A DNA stretch of 64,000 nt from Corynebacterium halotolerans YIM 70093 = DSM 44683. Its GTDB lineage: Bacteria; Actinomycetota; Actinomycetes; Mycobacteriales; Mycobacteriaceae. Shown here in pieces: positions 19,852-28,806 of the stretch (its first letter is position 1; each line of letters starts with the position of its first letter). Both the position numbers and the translations under genes were made by a program. The notes under the pieces are model-generated. The model was not told where the DNA came from. It saw only the letters and a list, made by a program, of their open reading frames with translations, and searched no databases. The DNA lies in contig NC_020302.1 of NCBI RefSeq assembly GCF_000341345.1, positions 972,075 to 1,036,074 on the forward strand, given 5' to 3'.

Positions 19852-21476
19852 TGCTCTTCCTTGTCTGCTGCGTCGGCTGCGTCGGCTGCGTCTGCTGCGT
19901 CGGCCGGGGTGAAAAGAGGCGTGAGGGTGTCGGGGTCGACGGGGAGGAACGTGACCGTCGCGCCGGGCGGCAGTTGCGCCGCGACGTCCAGGTCCTCGGC
20001 GACGACCGTGGCGACCACGGGGTAACCGCCGGTGACGGCGTGGTCGCGGAGAAAGATCACCGGGGTGCCGTTGGGGGGAATCTGAATCGACCCGGCCACC
20101 ATGCCCTCACTCGGCAGTTCCCCGTGGCGGGAGCGGGAGAGCGCGGCGCCCTCGAGCCGCAGCCCGACCCGGTTCGACCGGTCACTGACCGTCCAGGTCG
20201 TCTCCGCGAGCCGACGCCATCCGTCATCGAACCAGTCGTCCCGGGGGCCCGGCACACACCGCAGCACACCGTGGGTGGTGGCACCGTCGGGGGAGGTCAC
20301 CCGCAGGGGGTTGGCCACCGAGGTCACGACAGTGCCGCGGGGACGGAAGCTGCTGTCGAGGACCGCGCCGGCAGGGACGGGGGAGGGACCGAGCCCGGAG
20401 AGCACATCGGAGGACGCGGACCCGAGCACCTCGTCGACGACGAATCCCCCGCGCACGCCCACGTAGCTGCGCATGCCGGTCGTCGGGGTCCCGACGGTCA
20501 GGTGAGAACCGCCGGTCAGCAGGGTCGGGGCCGCCAGCGGCACCGGACGGCCGTCCCGGGTGACCGGGGCATCGGCGCCGGTGACGGCGACGACGGTGTC
20601 CACGAGCGCCGTCAGCCGCAGGCCCCCGATGTTCTCGAGGACGGGTGCGTCCGGGGCATTGCCGACGGCCGCGTTGACCGCCCGGGCGGCCGCCCGGTCG
20701 GCGGCGCCGGATCCGGTGACCCCCCAGTCGCCGTGGCCGGCGCGGCCCAGATCCTCGATGAGGGTCAGTAATCCGGCGTCGTCGACGCGGAGCACGGGCC
20801 GGGATGGGGTGGTGCGGCGGGAGGACGAGGGTTTCCGCGTCACCTCGACCTGTTCCCGGCTCGCGCGGTACCGCACCCGGTCGCCCGGGGTGATGAGCGC
20901 GGGGGAGTCCGCGTCGGCGTCCCACATGGGGGTGGCGGTGGTGCCGATCAACTGCCAGCCGCCGGGGGACTCCCGCGGGTAGACGGCCGAGAATCCGCCG
21001 GCCAGACCGACGGCCCCGGCGGGGACGGCGGTGCGCGGGGATTCGCGGCGCGGCACGTCCCGGGAGGGGGACCGGTCGTCCGGCACGCAGTAGGTGAATC
21101 CCGGGGCGAATCCGCCGAAGGCCCCCACCCAGGTCGTCCCGGTGTGCCAGTCGATCAGCGTGTCAGGGGCCAGCCCCAGGGTGTCGGCGACCTCCCCGAG
21201 GTCCTCCCCGTCGTAGACGACGTCGATGGTGATGTCGCGGGCGGTGCCGCCGGTGACGGCTCCGGGGGTGAAGGACCGCAGGGTCTCGGCGGCCCGACGG
21301 GCGTCGCGCGTTGAGTCGGTGACCACCAGCAGGGTGCGCGCGGCGGCGATGAGGTCCACCTGGCCGGGGAGGGGAGTGGCCGCCAGCGTCGCGTGCCAGG
21401 CCATCACCGTGTCCAGGTCCGGCAGATCCACGAGGACGGAACGGGTGCCGATGCGGTGGATGGCCGGCGGCGTCAC
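19848..21476 (-). CDS. Fused 5-oxoprolinase subunits PxpB-PxpC (KipI-KipA)
   Basis: A 542-residue fusion. Residues about 1-215 are PxpB/KipI (IHRIGTRSVLVDL at the start, FGGFAPGFTYCVP near 125). Residues about 235-525 are PxpC/KipA (LLTLIEDLGRAGHGDWGVTGSGAADRAA near 245, PSEGMVAGSIQIPPNGTPVIFLRDHAVTGGYPVVATV near 450). With PxpA these cleave 5-oxoproline to glutamate using ATP. The GTG start at 21476 overlaps the PxpA stop (GTGA). The extreme C-terminus is an Asp-Ala-Ala repeat from a four-unit 9-bp tandem repeat. E. coli has these as two separate genes. Confidence 0.92.
19867..19902. repeat. Four tandem 9-bp units inside the PxpB-PxpC gene
   Basis: GCTGCGTCG repeated four times with one T change in the third unit. 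It encodes Asp-Ala-Ala units at the C-terminus. Copy number could vary by slippage without changing frame. Confidence 0.85.
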
Positions 21477-22228
21477 AGGAAACTCCGGATCCCGACGCCG
21501 TCCGCGGTCAGCCGTTCCACGATGCCGCGGGCGAGTTCGACCGCCCCGGGGGAGTCGCCGTGCACGCACACGGACTCCGCGGCCACGCGCAGCTCGGTAC
21601 CGTCGACCGCCGTCACGGCACCGGTCGTGGCGACCTGGAGCACCCGGGCCGCCACCACCTCGGGGTCGGTGATGACGGCGTCGGGCTCGCGCCGGGAGAC
21701 GAGCGTGCCGTCCGCGTGGTAGTTGCGGTCGGCGAAGGCCTCGGGGATCACCCGCAGGCCGGCCTTGTCCGCCAGGTCCACGGCCACACCCCCGGGCAAC
21801 AGCATGACGGGCAGCTCCCCGAAGGCGCGGATGCCGTCGATCACGGCCTGCGCCTGCTCCCGGTGGTGGACGATGGCGTTGTAGAGGGCGCCGTGGGGCT
21901 TGACGTAGCGGACGGCGGAGCCGTGTGCGCGGGCGAGGGCGTCCAGGGCGCCGATCTGGTAGAGCACCTCATCGGCGAGTTCGGCAGGGGCGTAGTCGAT
22001 GAACCGCCGGCCGAAGCCCGGGGCGTCCCGGTAGCCCACATGGGCGCCGACGGTCACGCCGTTGCCCACCGCCGCGGCCACGGTCCGGGCGATGTCGTGG
22101 GGATCGCCGGCGTGGAATCCGCACGCGACGTTCGCGCTCGAGATCAGCCGCACCATGGCGGCGTCGTCGGCGACGGGGTCGCCTGCCGTGGTCTCGCCCA
22201 CATCGGCGTTGAGATCGATGGTCACCAT
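21473..22228 (-). CDS. pxpA: 5-oxoprolinase subunit A (LamB/YcsF family)
   Basis: A 251-residue cytoplasmic protein with the family's N-terminal signature IDLNADVGETTAGD and SSANVACGFHAGDP (about residues 4-43), then HVGYRDAPGFGRR near 63 and VKPHGALYN near 108. PxpA works with PxpB and PxpC in ATP-dependent opening of 5-oxoproline, a damage product of glutamine and glutamyl compounds. It is the first gene of the minus-strand operon, with GGAAAGGAG before the ATG. Confidence 0.94.
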   Translation of the reverse strand: MVTIDLNADVGETTAGDPVADDAAMVRLISSANVACGFHAGDPHDIARTVAAAVGNGVTVGAHVGYRDAPGFGRRFIDYAPAELADEVLYQIGALDALARAHGSAVRYVKPHGALYNAIVHHREQAQAVIDGIRAFGELPVMLLPGGVAVDLADKAGLRVIPEAFADRNYHADGTLVSRREPDAVITDPEVVAARVLQVATTGAVTAVDGTELRVAAESVCVHGDSPGAVELARGIVERLTADGVGIRSFL

Positions 22229-22242
22229 CTCGGCTCCTTTCC

Positions 22243-22290
22243 GGATTGTTGAACAATCCTGAGTGTAGTGGGATGGAGTCGATTAGTGAA
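22243..22290 (-). promoter_or_regulatory. Promoter and operator of the pxpA operon
   Basis: On the minus strand TTCACT (22290-22285), a 17-base spacer and TACACT (22267-22262). The 17-bp palindrome GGATTGTT-G-AACAATCC (22243-22259) follows and covers the expected transcription start. Its 15-bp core is the same palindrome (opposite centre base) as at 15366-15380. Confidence 0.7.
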
Positions 22291-22377
22291 GTGGGTCATA
22301 GTGAAAAGGTGGAAGTGGCGCGCGGCAAGTTCAGGAGGTGCGGATCTTCCACGGGGGCGACAGGGGGGAAACGTCCC

Positions 22378-22770
22378 TCAGGCCGCCGCGGTCTCGACGA
22401 TGAAGCCCAGGTTGGTCCCGGCCAGCTCGTAGGCGCCGACGACCGGACGGAGCACCCGGTCGATCTCCCCGGCGACGGCCGAGGTGACGGGGACGAGCCA
22501 GCCGGTGGCGGGGTCGAAGGCGGGGGAAAGGGCGTTATCGACCGGCAGGAAGATGACGGTGGTGCCACCGCCGCGCAGGGCGAAGGCGGAGCGTTCCCGG
22601 ATGCGGGCACGCACCTCCTCCACGGCCTCGACGGCGAGGGTCACCGCCACGATGCTCTCGGCGGTGTGCGCGGCCAGGTGGTCGAGTTCGACGGTGGCCA
22701 CCTCGGCGGGGATGAGATCCGCCGGCAGCGGCTGCTTTCCGGAACCGCGGAATCGTCCGAAGAAACCCAT
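22378..22770 (-). CDS. Hypothetical protein
   Basis: A 130-residue soluble protein (MGFFGRFRGSGKQ at the start) with no signal peptide and no motif I recognise. It looks alpha/beta: a long helix around residues 30-60 (HLAAHTAESIVAVTLAVEAVEEVRARIRE), then a strand-rich half with TTVIFLPVDNALSP. The ATG lies 10 bases after the glycosyltransferase stop, so it is probably the last gene of that operon. The ribosome site is weak. It is likely real because it keeps coding-like composition and a conserved operon position. Confidence 0.6.
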   Translation of the reverse strand: MGFFGRFRGSGKQPLPADLIPAEVATVELDHLAAHTAESIVAVTLAVEAVEEVRARIRERSAFALRGGGTTVIFLPVDNALSPAFDPATGWLVPVTSAVAGEIDRVLRPVVGAYELAGTNLGFIVETAAA

Positions 22771-22780
22771 GGCCGGCACG

Positions 22781-23920
22781 TCACCGGTGGTGCGCCACGA
22801 TGGCGTGCTCGTAGGCCTCCACCAGCGTTTCGGTCGAGGCGCGCCAGGAGTGGCGCTCCGCCTCCACGCGGGCGGCCGCACCCACCCCGGTACGCAGCTG
22901 CCGGTCGGTCAGCAGCGTGGCCAGGCGCTGCGCCCAGATCCCGTCCCCGTCGGCGGGATCGACGAGGTGGCCCGTCACGCCGTCGTCGATGACGAAGGGG
23001 ATACCACCGGCCCGCGCGCCGACGACCGGCACACCGGAGGCCATGGATTCCAGGGCGACCAGTCCGAGGGTCTCGGTGGTGGAGGGGAAGACGAACACGT
23101 CGCCGGAGGCGAAGGCCTCGGCCAGCTCAGGCCCGGAGAGGTAGCCGGTGAACGTCGTCCACGCCGGATCGAGCATCCGCTCCAGTTCCTCCCGGTAGGG
23201 CCCCGACCCCACCATCGCCAGCCGGGCGCCCGGCACCCGCTCGCGCAGGTTGGACATGATGCCCACCAGCCGTTCCAGGTCCTTCTCACGGCTCATGCGT
23301 CCGACGTAGACCACCAGTGGGGCGTCCGGGTGATCCCCGGAGAGCAGCTCCCGCATCCGGTCCGTGCGACGCTCGGGCCGGTAGCCGACGGTGTCGACGG
23401 CCTTGGGCCACAGCTCGACATCGCGGATGCCGGCAGCAGCGGCCTGCTCCACCATGGGGGCCGAGGTGCACAGGTTCACCTCGGCCTGGTTGTGCAGCAT
23501 CCGGATCCAGTGCTGGGCCGGGCGGCGGACCCAGCCGATGCCGAGCGAGACGGTGTAGTCGGGGACGTTGGTGTGGAAGCTGGCGACCAGGGGCAGGTCG
23601 CGGCGCCGGGCCGAGAGCACCCCGTAGGCGGAGAGCCACACCGGGTTCACGGCGTGGACGACGTCCGGCTCGAAGTCCGCCATGCGCCGTGCGATGGCCG
23701 GGGTGGGCAGGCCGAACTTGATCTCCGGGTACACCGGCCGGAACGACATCCCGCGCACCCGCACGACCTCGAAGCCGGCGTAGGTGGCCGGCGGATCCCC
23801 CGGGGCGAACAGCAGCACCTCATGGCCGAGGTCCGCCAGCTGCTCCAGGGTGCGGGTCACGCGGGTGACCACCCCGTCGATCTTCGGCAGGAAGACCTCG
23901 GTGAACATGGCTATCCGCAT
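22781..23920 (-). CDS. GT4-family glycosyltransferase (MgtA/SqdX-like)
   Basis: A 379-residue GT-B fold enzyme. The N-terminal domain has FTEVFLPKIDGVVTRV and SFHTNVPDYTVSLGIGW. The C-terminal domain has VVYVGRMSREKDLERLV near residue 203, and FPSTTETLGLVALESMASGVPVVGARAGG near 280, with the EX7E sugar-nucleotide motif. It resembles corynebacterial MgtA, a GDP-mannose-dependent enzyme that acts on a glucuronosyl diacylglycerol. It equally resembles SqdX/SQD2, which transfers sulfoquinovose to diacylglycerol. It follows the SQD1-like gene by 40 bases. It acts at the cytoplasmic face of the membrane. Confidence 0.82.
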   Translation of the reverse strand: MRIAMFTEVFLPKIDGVVTRVTRTLEQLADLGHEVLLFAPGDPPATYAGFEVVRVRGMSFRPVYPEIKFGLPTPAIARRMADFEPDVVHAVNPVWLSAYGVLSARRRDLPLVASFHTNVPDYTVSLGIGWVRRPAQHWIRMLHNQAEVNLCTSAPMVEQAAAAGIRDVELWPKAVDTVGYRPERRTDRMRELLSGDHPDAPLVVYVGRMSREKDLERLVGIMSNLRERVPGARLAMVGSGPYREELERMLDPAWTTFTGYLSGPELAEAFASGDVFVFPSTTETLGLVALESMASGVPVVGARAGGIPFVIDDGVTGHLVDPADGDGIWAQRLATLLTDRQLRTGVGAAARVEAERHSWRASTETLVEAYEHAIVAHHR

Positions 23921-23960
23921 GGTTGTCCGTCTGTTCTGCTGGAAGGGAGGAGGACTCGGT

Positions 23961-25202
23961 TTAACCGACGACGGCCGGCTCGTCGGCGGGCGTCGCCGGC
24001 TCGCCGGCGTGCTGCTGCTCGGTCCACAGGGACCGGGCCGGGATCTTCGACAGGTCGGCGCGGTCGGCGTACCGCCGGGCGGTCTCCTCCACCTCCTGGA
24101 GCAGGCCCTCGGACAGGGTGGTCGGCTTCAGGCCGAGCTTGAGGAAGGTCTCGTTGACCACGTGCAGCTCGTTCTCCGCGGACTCCTTGCGCGGGTTCGG
24201 GACCATCTCGACGGTCGCCCCGGAGATCTCCGCGATGAGCCGGGCGAGGTCGCGCACCCGGTGGGTCTCGGTCATCTGGTTGAAGATCTTCACCCGGTCA
24301 CCGGAGCTCGGCGGGTTCTCCAGGGCGATCTGGATGCAGCGGACCATGTCGCGCAGGTGGATGAAGGCACGCGTCTGGCCACCGGTGCCGTGCACGGTCA
24401 GGGGGTGGCCGACCGCGGCCTGCATGAGGAAGCGGTTGAGCACCGTGCCGTAGTCGCCGTCGTAGTCGAAGCGGTTGATCAGCCGCTCGTCCCGGATGGT
24501 CTGGTCCGTGTGCGTGCCCCAGATGATGCCCTGGTGCAGGTCGGTGATGCGCAGGGAGTCGTTCTTCGCGTAGAAGGCGAACAGGTGCTGGTCGAGCACC
24601 TTGGTCATGTGGTAGATCGACCCCGGGTTGGAGGGGTAGAGGATCTCCTGGCTGATGCGGTGCGGCTCGGTGGGGTTGCCGTGCTCGTCCTCGTCCGCGG
24701 TGACCTCGACGTCGAGGTAGCCCTCCGGAATCTTCATGCCGGCGGTGCCGTAGCCGTACACGCCCATCGTGCCGAGGTGGACCAGGTGGATGTCCCGGCC
24801 GGACTCCACGATCGCCGCCAGCAGGTTGTTGGTGGCGTTGGTGTTGTTGTCGACCGTGTAGCGCTTGTGCCAGGAGGACTTCATCGAGTACGGCGCGGCG
24901 CGCTGCTCGGCGAAGTGGATGACGGCGTCGGGTGCCTCGCGGATCAGGAAGTCGAGCAGGACCTCGTAGTCCCGCGCGATGTCGATGTTCTCGAAACCGA
25001 GCTGGCGGCCCGACACCTCCTTCCAGGCCGCGATACGTTCATCGATGGAGCGGATCGGGGTCAGCGACTGGGCCCCGAGCTCCGCGTCGATGGCGCGGCG
25101 GGACAGGTTGTCCACGATCACGACGTCGTGTCCCTGGTCCGATAGGTGCAGCGCGGCCGGCCAGCCACAGAAACCGTCACCGCCGAGAATTGCAACCTTC
25201 AC
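23961..25202 (-). CDS. SQD1-like NAD-dependent sugar-nucleotide epimerase (UDP-sulfoquinovose synthase family)
   Basis: A 413-residue extended SDR. The nucleotide loop is LGGDGFCGWPAALHLS, which is the unusual SQD1/SqdB form. VIHFAEQRAAPYSM near residue 90, LVHLGTMGVYG near 130, and YHMTK near 185 (catalytic Tyr and Lys) follow. DLHQGIIWGTHTDQT near 210 and GGQTRAFIHLRDMVRC near 260 also match SQD1. The family makes UDP-sulfoquinovose from UDP-glucose and sulfite. The GTG start has AGGAG five bases upstream. The C-terminal 25 residues (Ala/Pro/Glu-rich) are an extra tail. Product in this organism is unproven. Confidence 0.8.
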   Translation of the reverse strand: MKVAILGGDGFCGWPAALHLSDQGHDVVIVDNLSRRAIDAELGAQSLTPIRSIDERIAAWKEVSGRQLGFENIDIARDYEVLLDFLIREAPDAVIHFAEQRAAPYSMKSSWHKRYTVDNNTNATNNLLAAIVESGRDIHLVHLGTMGVYGYGTAGMKIPEGYLDVEVTADEDEHGNPTEPHRISQEILYPSNPGSIYHMTKVLDQHLFAFYAKNDSLRITDLHQGIIWGTHTDQTIRDERLINRFDYDGDYGTVLNRFLMQAAVGHPLTVHGTGGQTRAFIHLRDMVRCIQIALENPPSSGDRVKIFNQMTETHRVRDLARLIAEISGATVEMVPNPRKESAENELHVVNETFLKLGLKPTTLSEGLLQEVEETARRYADRADLSKIPARSLWTEQQHAGEPATPADEPAVVG

Positions 25203-25369
25203 TGTTACTCCTATCCAGAAGGGGGACATGTAGCGGACGTCGATATCGTCCAGCCTTCAACCCTAGTCGCCGGAGGGAGCTTTCCGCTCCCCTCTGGGGT
25301 CCCCAATAGTGAACACATGGTGACACTTCAATGACGGGGAAACAGAGAGGTGGCCCCGCGGTGAACGCG

Positions 25370-25972
25370 TCATAGCTCCGTCGGCTCGAGGGTGATCGGG
25401 CGCTGTGCCCCCTCACGCTCCAGATTGAGCCAGTGTTCGAACAGCAGGAGACCGCGTCCCGACTCGAAGACCTCCGCCCAGGTGCCGTCTCCGAACCGCT
25501 CGGAACGGGCCAGTGCGCTGAGCAGCTTCAGGGTGGTGATCAGGTCCAGCTCGCCGATATTCTTCGGGGTGAGCCCCTCGTAGATCCGCCGGCCCTCGCG
25601 CCATTGGGGCCAGGAGAAGACGACCATCCCGTGGTCATGGACGACGGGCATGGCCTGATAGGCCACCGAGTTGATGTCCGGGTAGGCGAGTGAGTGGATC
25701 CCGTCCTCCTCCTGCCCGCCACCGCGCCACGGCACCCTGATCTCGCCCTCGGCGCGCAACTTGCCGATGATCTCCTCCAACGCGGCCAGCCGCGCGGCAC
25801 GGGCCTCGGGGGCCTCCCGCCGGTGGTCCACGCGAACCTCATCGTCGTACCACTCACCATCGTCCCAGTCATCGTCATCCCGGAAGGGGGATCGCTCGTC
25901 TTCGCCGCGTCGAGCCTTTTCGCGCCGAAAGTCTTCACGTCGGGAGTCGTCACGCCCGGAGGAATCACGCAT
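25370..25972 (-). CDS. Hypothetical protein with acidic/arginine-rich N-terminus
   Basis: A 200-residue cytoplasmic protein. Residues 1-60 are highly charged and probably disordered: Arg/Glu/Asp-rich with DDDDWDDGEWYDDE. The rest (about 65-200) looks folded, with a helix (AARLAALEEIIGKLRAEGEI) and SVAYQAMPVVHDHGMVVFSWPQWREGRRIYEGLTPKNIGE spanning strands. No family is recognised. GAAAGG precedes the ATG by about 8 bases. It is divergent from the membrane protein at 26178. The Trp-Asp stretch recalls the tail of the small protein at 30418-30597. Confidence 0.65.
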   Translation of the reverse strand: MRDSSGRDDSRREDFRREKARRGEDERSPFRDDDDWDDGEWYDDEVRVDHRREAPEARAARLAALEEIIGKLRAEGEIRVPWRGGGQEEDGIHSLAYPDINSVAYQAMPVVHDHGMVVFSWPQWREGRRIYEGLTPKNIGELDLITTLKLLSALARSERFGDGTWAEVFESGRGLLLFEHWLNLEREGAQRPITLEPTEL

Positions 25973-26177
25973 GGTGGAACGCCTTTCTGTGGAACCGCAC
26001 AAATCGGGAAGTCCCCACCGTCCACGTTAACCGCGGGGGACAGGGGCATCACCCCCGGCGACGGGGCGGAGTTCGGCCACCACCTGCGACTATGTCCCCG
26101 GACCCCGTTCTGCGTAAAGTCATCGGGGCGAATAATCCGTTCGTCCGCCACAACCTTCCCGAAAGGGGCGATTCCCG

Positions 26178-26840
26178 GTGCTCCACGCCGTGTCCTTCGC
26201 GCTGATGGACTCGCTCAACGCGTTGCTCATCGGCGTCATCGTCGCGCTCGGCGTGATGTTGCCCCGCACCGGCCCCTACCGACGCATCGCCGTCCTGCTC
26301 ATCGTCGGTGACTGGCTGGGTGTGCTCCTCCTGTCGCTGGTCACCATGCTCGTCTTCGACGGGCTCGGGGACCTGGTGCAGCAGGCGCTCGAATCCCCGG
26401 TCTTCGGCATCCTGCTCATCCTCACCGGCGTGGTTACGCTCCTGCTGACCCTGCGCGGTTCCGGGGACGGGGACTCCGCCCTGGTGCGGCGTCTGCTCGG
26501 CCCGTTGCAGACACCCTCGTCGAAGACCGTCGGCATCGGCCTGGTGCTCGGTCTGGTCCAGTCGGCGACCTCGATTCCCTTCTTCACCGGCCTGGCCTTC
26601 CTGTCCGCCGGGGACTACGGCGTGGCGATCCGGTACGTCGGGCTGATCGTCTACGCCAGCCTGGCACTCAGCCTGCCGGCGCTCTCGGCGGTGTTCGTCG
26701 GCATGGTGCGCAACTACCCCTACAGCCCCTTCGGCCGGGCCTTCGACGCGATGCGCGAGCGCCGGGAACTGATGGTCAAGCTGGCCGGTTACGTGGTGGC
26801 GGTCGCGCTGACGCTCTTCGGCGTCGGAACCCTGCTGTAG
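26178..26840 (+). CDS. Six-helix membrane protein (GAP/LysE-like)
   Basis: A 220-residue protein with about six hydrophobic helices: residues about 8-28, 37-58, 70-88, 110-135, 150-175 and 195-218. ALMDSLNALLIGVIVALGVMLP near the start resembles the substrate path of GAP/Sap proteins, which are distant LysE relatives involved in glycolipid (mycobacterial GPL) or amino-acid export. The role is inferred. The GTG start is preceded by GAAAGGGG. A strong terminator follows. Confidence 0.65.
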   Translation: MLHAVSFALMDSLNALLIGVIVALGVMLPRTGPYRRIAVLLIVGDWLGVLLLSLVTMLVFDGLGDLVQQALESPVFGILLILTGVVTLLLTLRGSGDGDSALVRRLLGPLQTPSSKTVGIGLVLGLVQSATSIPFFTGLAFLSAGDYGVAIRYVGLIVYASLALSLPALSAVFVGMVRNYPYSPFGRAFDAMRERRELMVKLAGYVVAVALTLFGVGTLL

Positions 26841-26864
26841 GCAGTCGGCGACCGCCCACGACAG

Positions 26865-26901
26865 AGCCCGCCGCACCAGGCTCCTGGTGCGGCGGGCTTT
26901 T
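26865..26901. terminator. Bidirectional terminator between the GAP-like gene and prfC
   Basis: A 16-pair perfect stem AGCCCGCCGCACCAGG / CCTGGTGCGGCGGGCT with a two-base gap at the centre, followed by TTTTCGG on the plus strand. It lies between converging genes. Confidence 0.85.
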
Positions 26902-26921
26902 CGGTACCCGAAGTGGGGCGG

Positions 26922-28559
26922 CTAGTCCGCCACCAGCGTCTCGAGGGTGAACTCGGGGTGCTCGCGCTCGATGAACGCCAGCTTCCACTTGTCGCCGAAC
27001 AGGGCGATGAGCTCGCCGTCCGTGCGGGTGAAGATCTCGACGCCACGCTGACGTCCCAGCTCCGGCGCGGACTCGGCGTCGGTGCGCCGGGCCACGGTGT
27101 AGGGGACCGGCTCGGCCACGGTCTCGACGTTGTACTCGACCTCCATGCGCGCCTGCATGACCTCGAACTGCATCGGGCCGACGGCGGCCATGACCGGGTT
27201 CGCGTCGCCGCGGGCGTCGTTACGCAGGATCTGCACCACGCCCTCGGAGTCCAGCTGCTCGAGCGCCTTGCGGAACTGCTTGTACTTGCCCAGCGACTTC
27301 GCCCGCAGGGTGCGGAAGTGCTCGGGGGCGAACTGCGGCATCGGCGGGAACTGGACCTTGCGGCCGGAGTAGATGGTGTCGCCCGGGGCGAGCGCGCCGG
27401 CGTTGACCAGGCCGACGATGTCGCCGGGGTAGGCCGCCTCGACGGTCGCGCGGGTGCGCCCGAAGACCGTCAGCGCGTACTTGGTGGAGAAGCTGCGCCC
27501 CGACTGCGCGTGGGTGACCTGCATGCCGCGGTGGAACTCGCCGGAGACCACGCGCATGAACGCCAGGGTGTCGCGGTGGTTGCGGTCCATGCCGGCCTGC
27601 ACCTTGAACACCACGCCGGCGAAGTCGTCGCCGACCTCGCGGACCTCGTCCATGGCGCTGGTCGACGCCGCGACGGCCGCCGGGGCGCTGTGGCGCTCGC
27701 GCGGGGCCGGGGCCAGGGTGCACAGGGTGTCCAGGATCTGGTGGACGCCGAAGTTGAGCATCGCGGAGGCGAAGATCAGCGGGGAGGTCTCGCACTGCTC
27801 GAACAGCTCCTGGTCGTGGAGCGCGCCGTCGGCGGCGAGCAGCTCGGCCTCCTCGGCGGCGGTCTCCCACGCGCCGTCCTCCTTCGCCAGCGCCTCGTCG
27901 GGGGAGTAGTGCTCCTCCGGGGCGATGGTGGAGCCACCGGCGGTGCGGATGAAGTGGATGTACTCCTCGGCCTCGCCGTCGTCATTGACGCGCGCCAGGC
28001 CACGGAAGTCGCCGGCCTCGCCGACCGGCCAGAACAGCGGGGTCGGCTGCAGTCCGATCTCGCTGACGATCTCGTCGACCAGTTCCAGCGGCTCGCGGCC
28101 CATGCGGTCCCACTTGTTGATCACGGTGATGATCGGCAGGCCGCGGGCCTTGCACACGCGGAAGAGCTTGAGGGTCTGCGGCTCGAGGCCCTTCGCGGCG
28201 TCGATGAGCATCACGGCGGCGTCGACGGCGGTGAGCACGCGGTAGGTGTCCTCCGAGAAGTCGGCGTGACCCGGGGTGTCGACGAGGTTGATCATGTAGG
28301 GCTCGCCCTCGTGGCCCTCCGGGGCGTACTCGAACTGCAGTGCCGAGGAGGCGATCGAGATGCCGCGGTCCTTCTCCATGTCCATCCAGTCGGAGACCGT
28401 CGCCTTGCGGCCGGCCTTGCCGTGGGTGGCGCCCGCCTCGGTGATCACGTGCGCGTGCAGCGCCAACGCCTCGGTCAGGGTGGACTTACCGGCGTCGGGG
28501 TGGGCGATGACGGCGAAGGTGCGGCGGCGGGAGGCCTCGGTGACGACGGGGGTGTTCAT
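26922..28559 (-). CDS. prfC: Peptide chain release factor 3
   Basis: A 545-residue translational GTPase that removes RF1 or RF2 from the ribosome after termination. G1 is AHPDAGKST (about residue 19), switch II is DTPGHADFSED (about 88), and the NKWDR motif is near 142. The RF3-specific WMDMEKDRGISIASSALQF lies near 57 and a C-terminal EF-G-like domain follows. Length is normal. A TACTCT box about 9 bases before the ATG and the lack of a ribosome site suggest a nearly leaderless mRNA. Confidence 0.96.
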   Translation of the reverse strand: MNTPVVTEASRRRTFAVIAHPDAGKSTLTEALALHAHVITEAGATHGKAGRKATVSDWMDMEKDRGISIASSALQFEYAPEGHEGEPYMINLVDTPGHADFSEDTYRVLTAVDAAVMLIDAAKGLEPQTLKLFRVCKARGLPIITVINKWDRMGREPLELVDEIVSEIGLQPTPLFWPVGEAGDFRGLARVNDDGEAEEYIHFIRTAGGSTIAPEEHYSPDEALAKEDGAWETAAEEAELLAADGALHDQELFEQCETSPLIFASAMLNFGVHQILDTLCTLAPAPRERHSAPAAVAASTSAMDEVREVGDDFAGVVFKVQAGMDRNHRDTLAFMRVVSGEFHRGMQVTHAQSGRSFSTKYALTVFGRTRATVEAAYPGDIVGLVNAGALAPGDTIYSGRKVQFPPMPQFAPEHFRTLRAKSLGKYKQFRKALEQLDSEGVVQILRNDARGDANPVMAAVGPMQFEVMQARMEVEYNVETVAEPVPYTVARRTDAESAPELGRQRGVEIFTRTDGELIALFGDKWKLAFIEREHPEFTLETLVAD

Positions 28560-28608
28560 AGTTGTTCAAGAGTAGTCCCTGGGAAGCGTGATCCCGAACC
28601 GGAGCGGA

Positions 28609-28806
28609 CTATCCCTCGAGCAGCCGCGGATCGAGCAGTTCCGACGCTCTGAGCACCTCGACGCCGATGATCCGGCCCTCGGCCGAGAAGTCCAGGATGA
28701 TCTCGTCCCCGACCGCGTTCACCTGCCGGACCGCGGGGGTGTCGCGGTCGGGGGACAGGTGCAGATACGCGGCGTTCGCCTTCGGGTCGTACTCCCACGC
28801 GCTCAC
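28609..28806 (-). CDS. DUF2283-domain small protein
   Basis: A 65-residue protein matching DUF2283 by its order of elements: EYDPKANAAYLHLS at the start, then VNAVGDEIILDFSAEGRIIGVEVLRAS. The family is widespread and of unknown function. Its start overlaps the upstream SDR stop by four bases, so the two are translationally coupled. Confidence 0.85.
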   Translation of the reverse strand: MSAWEYDPKANAAYLHLSPDRDTPAVRQVNAVGDEIILDFSAEGRIIGVEVLRASELLDPRLLEG

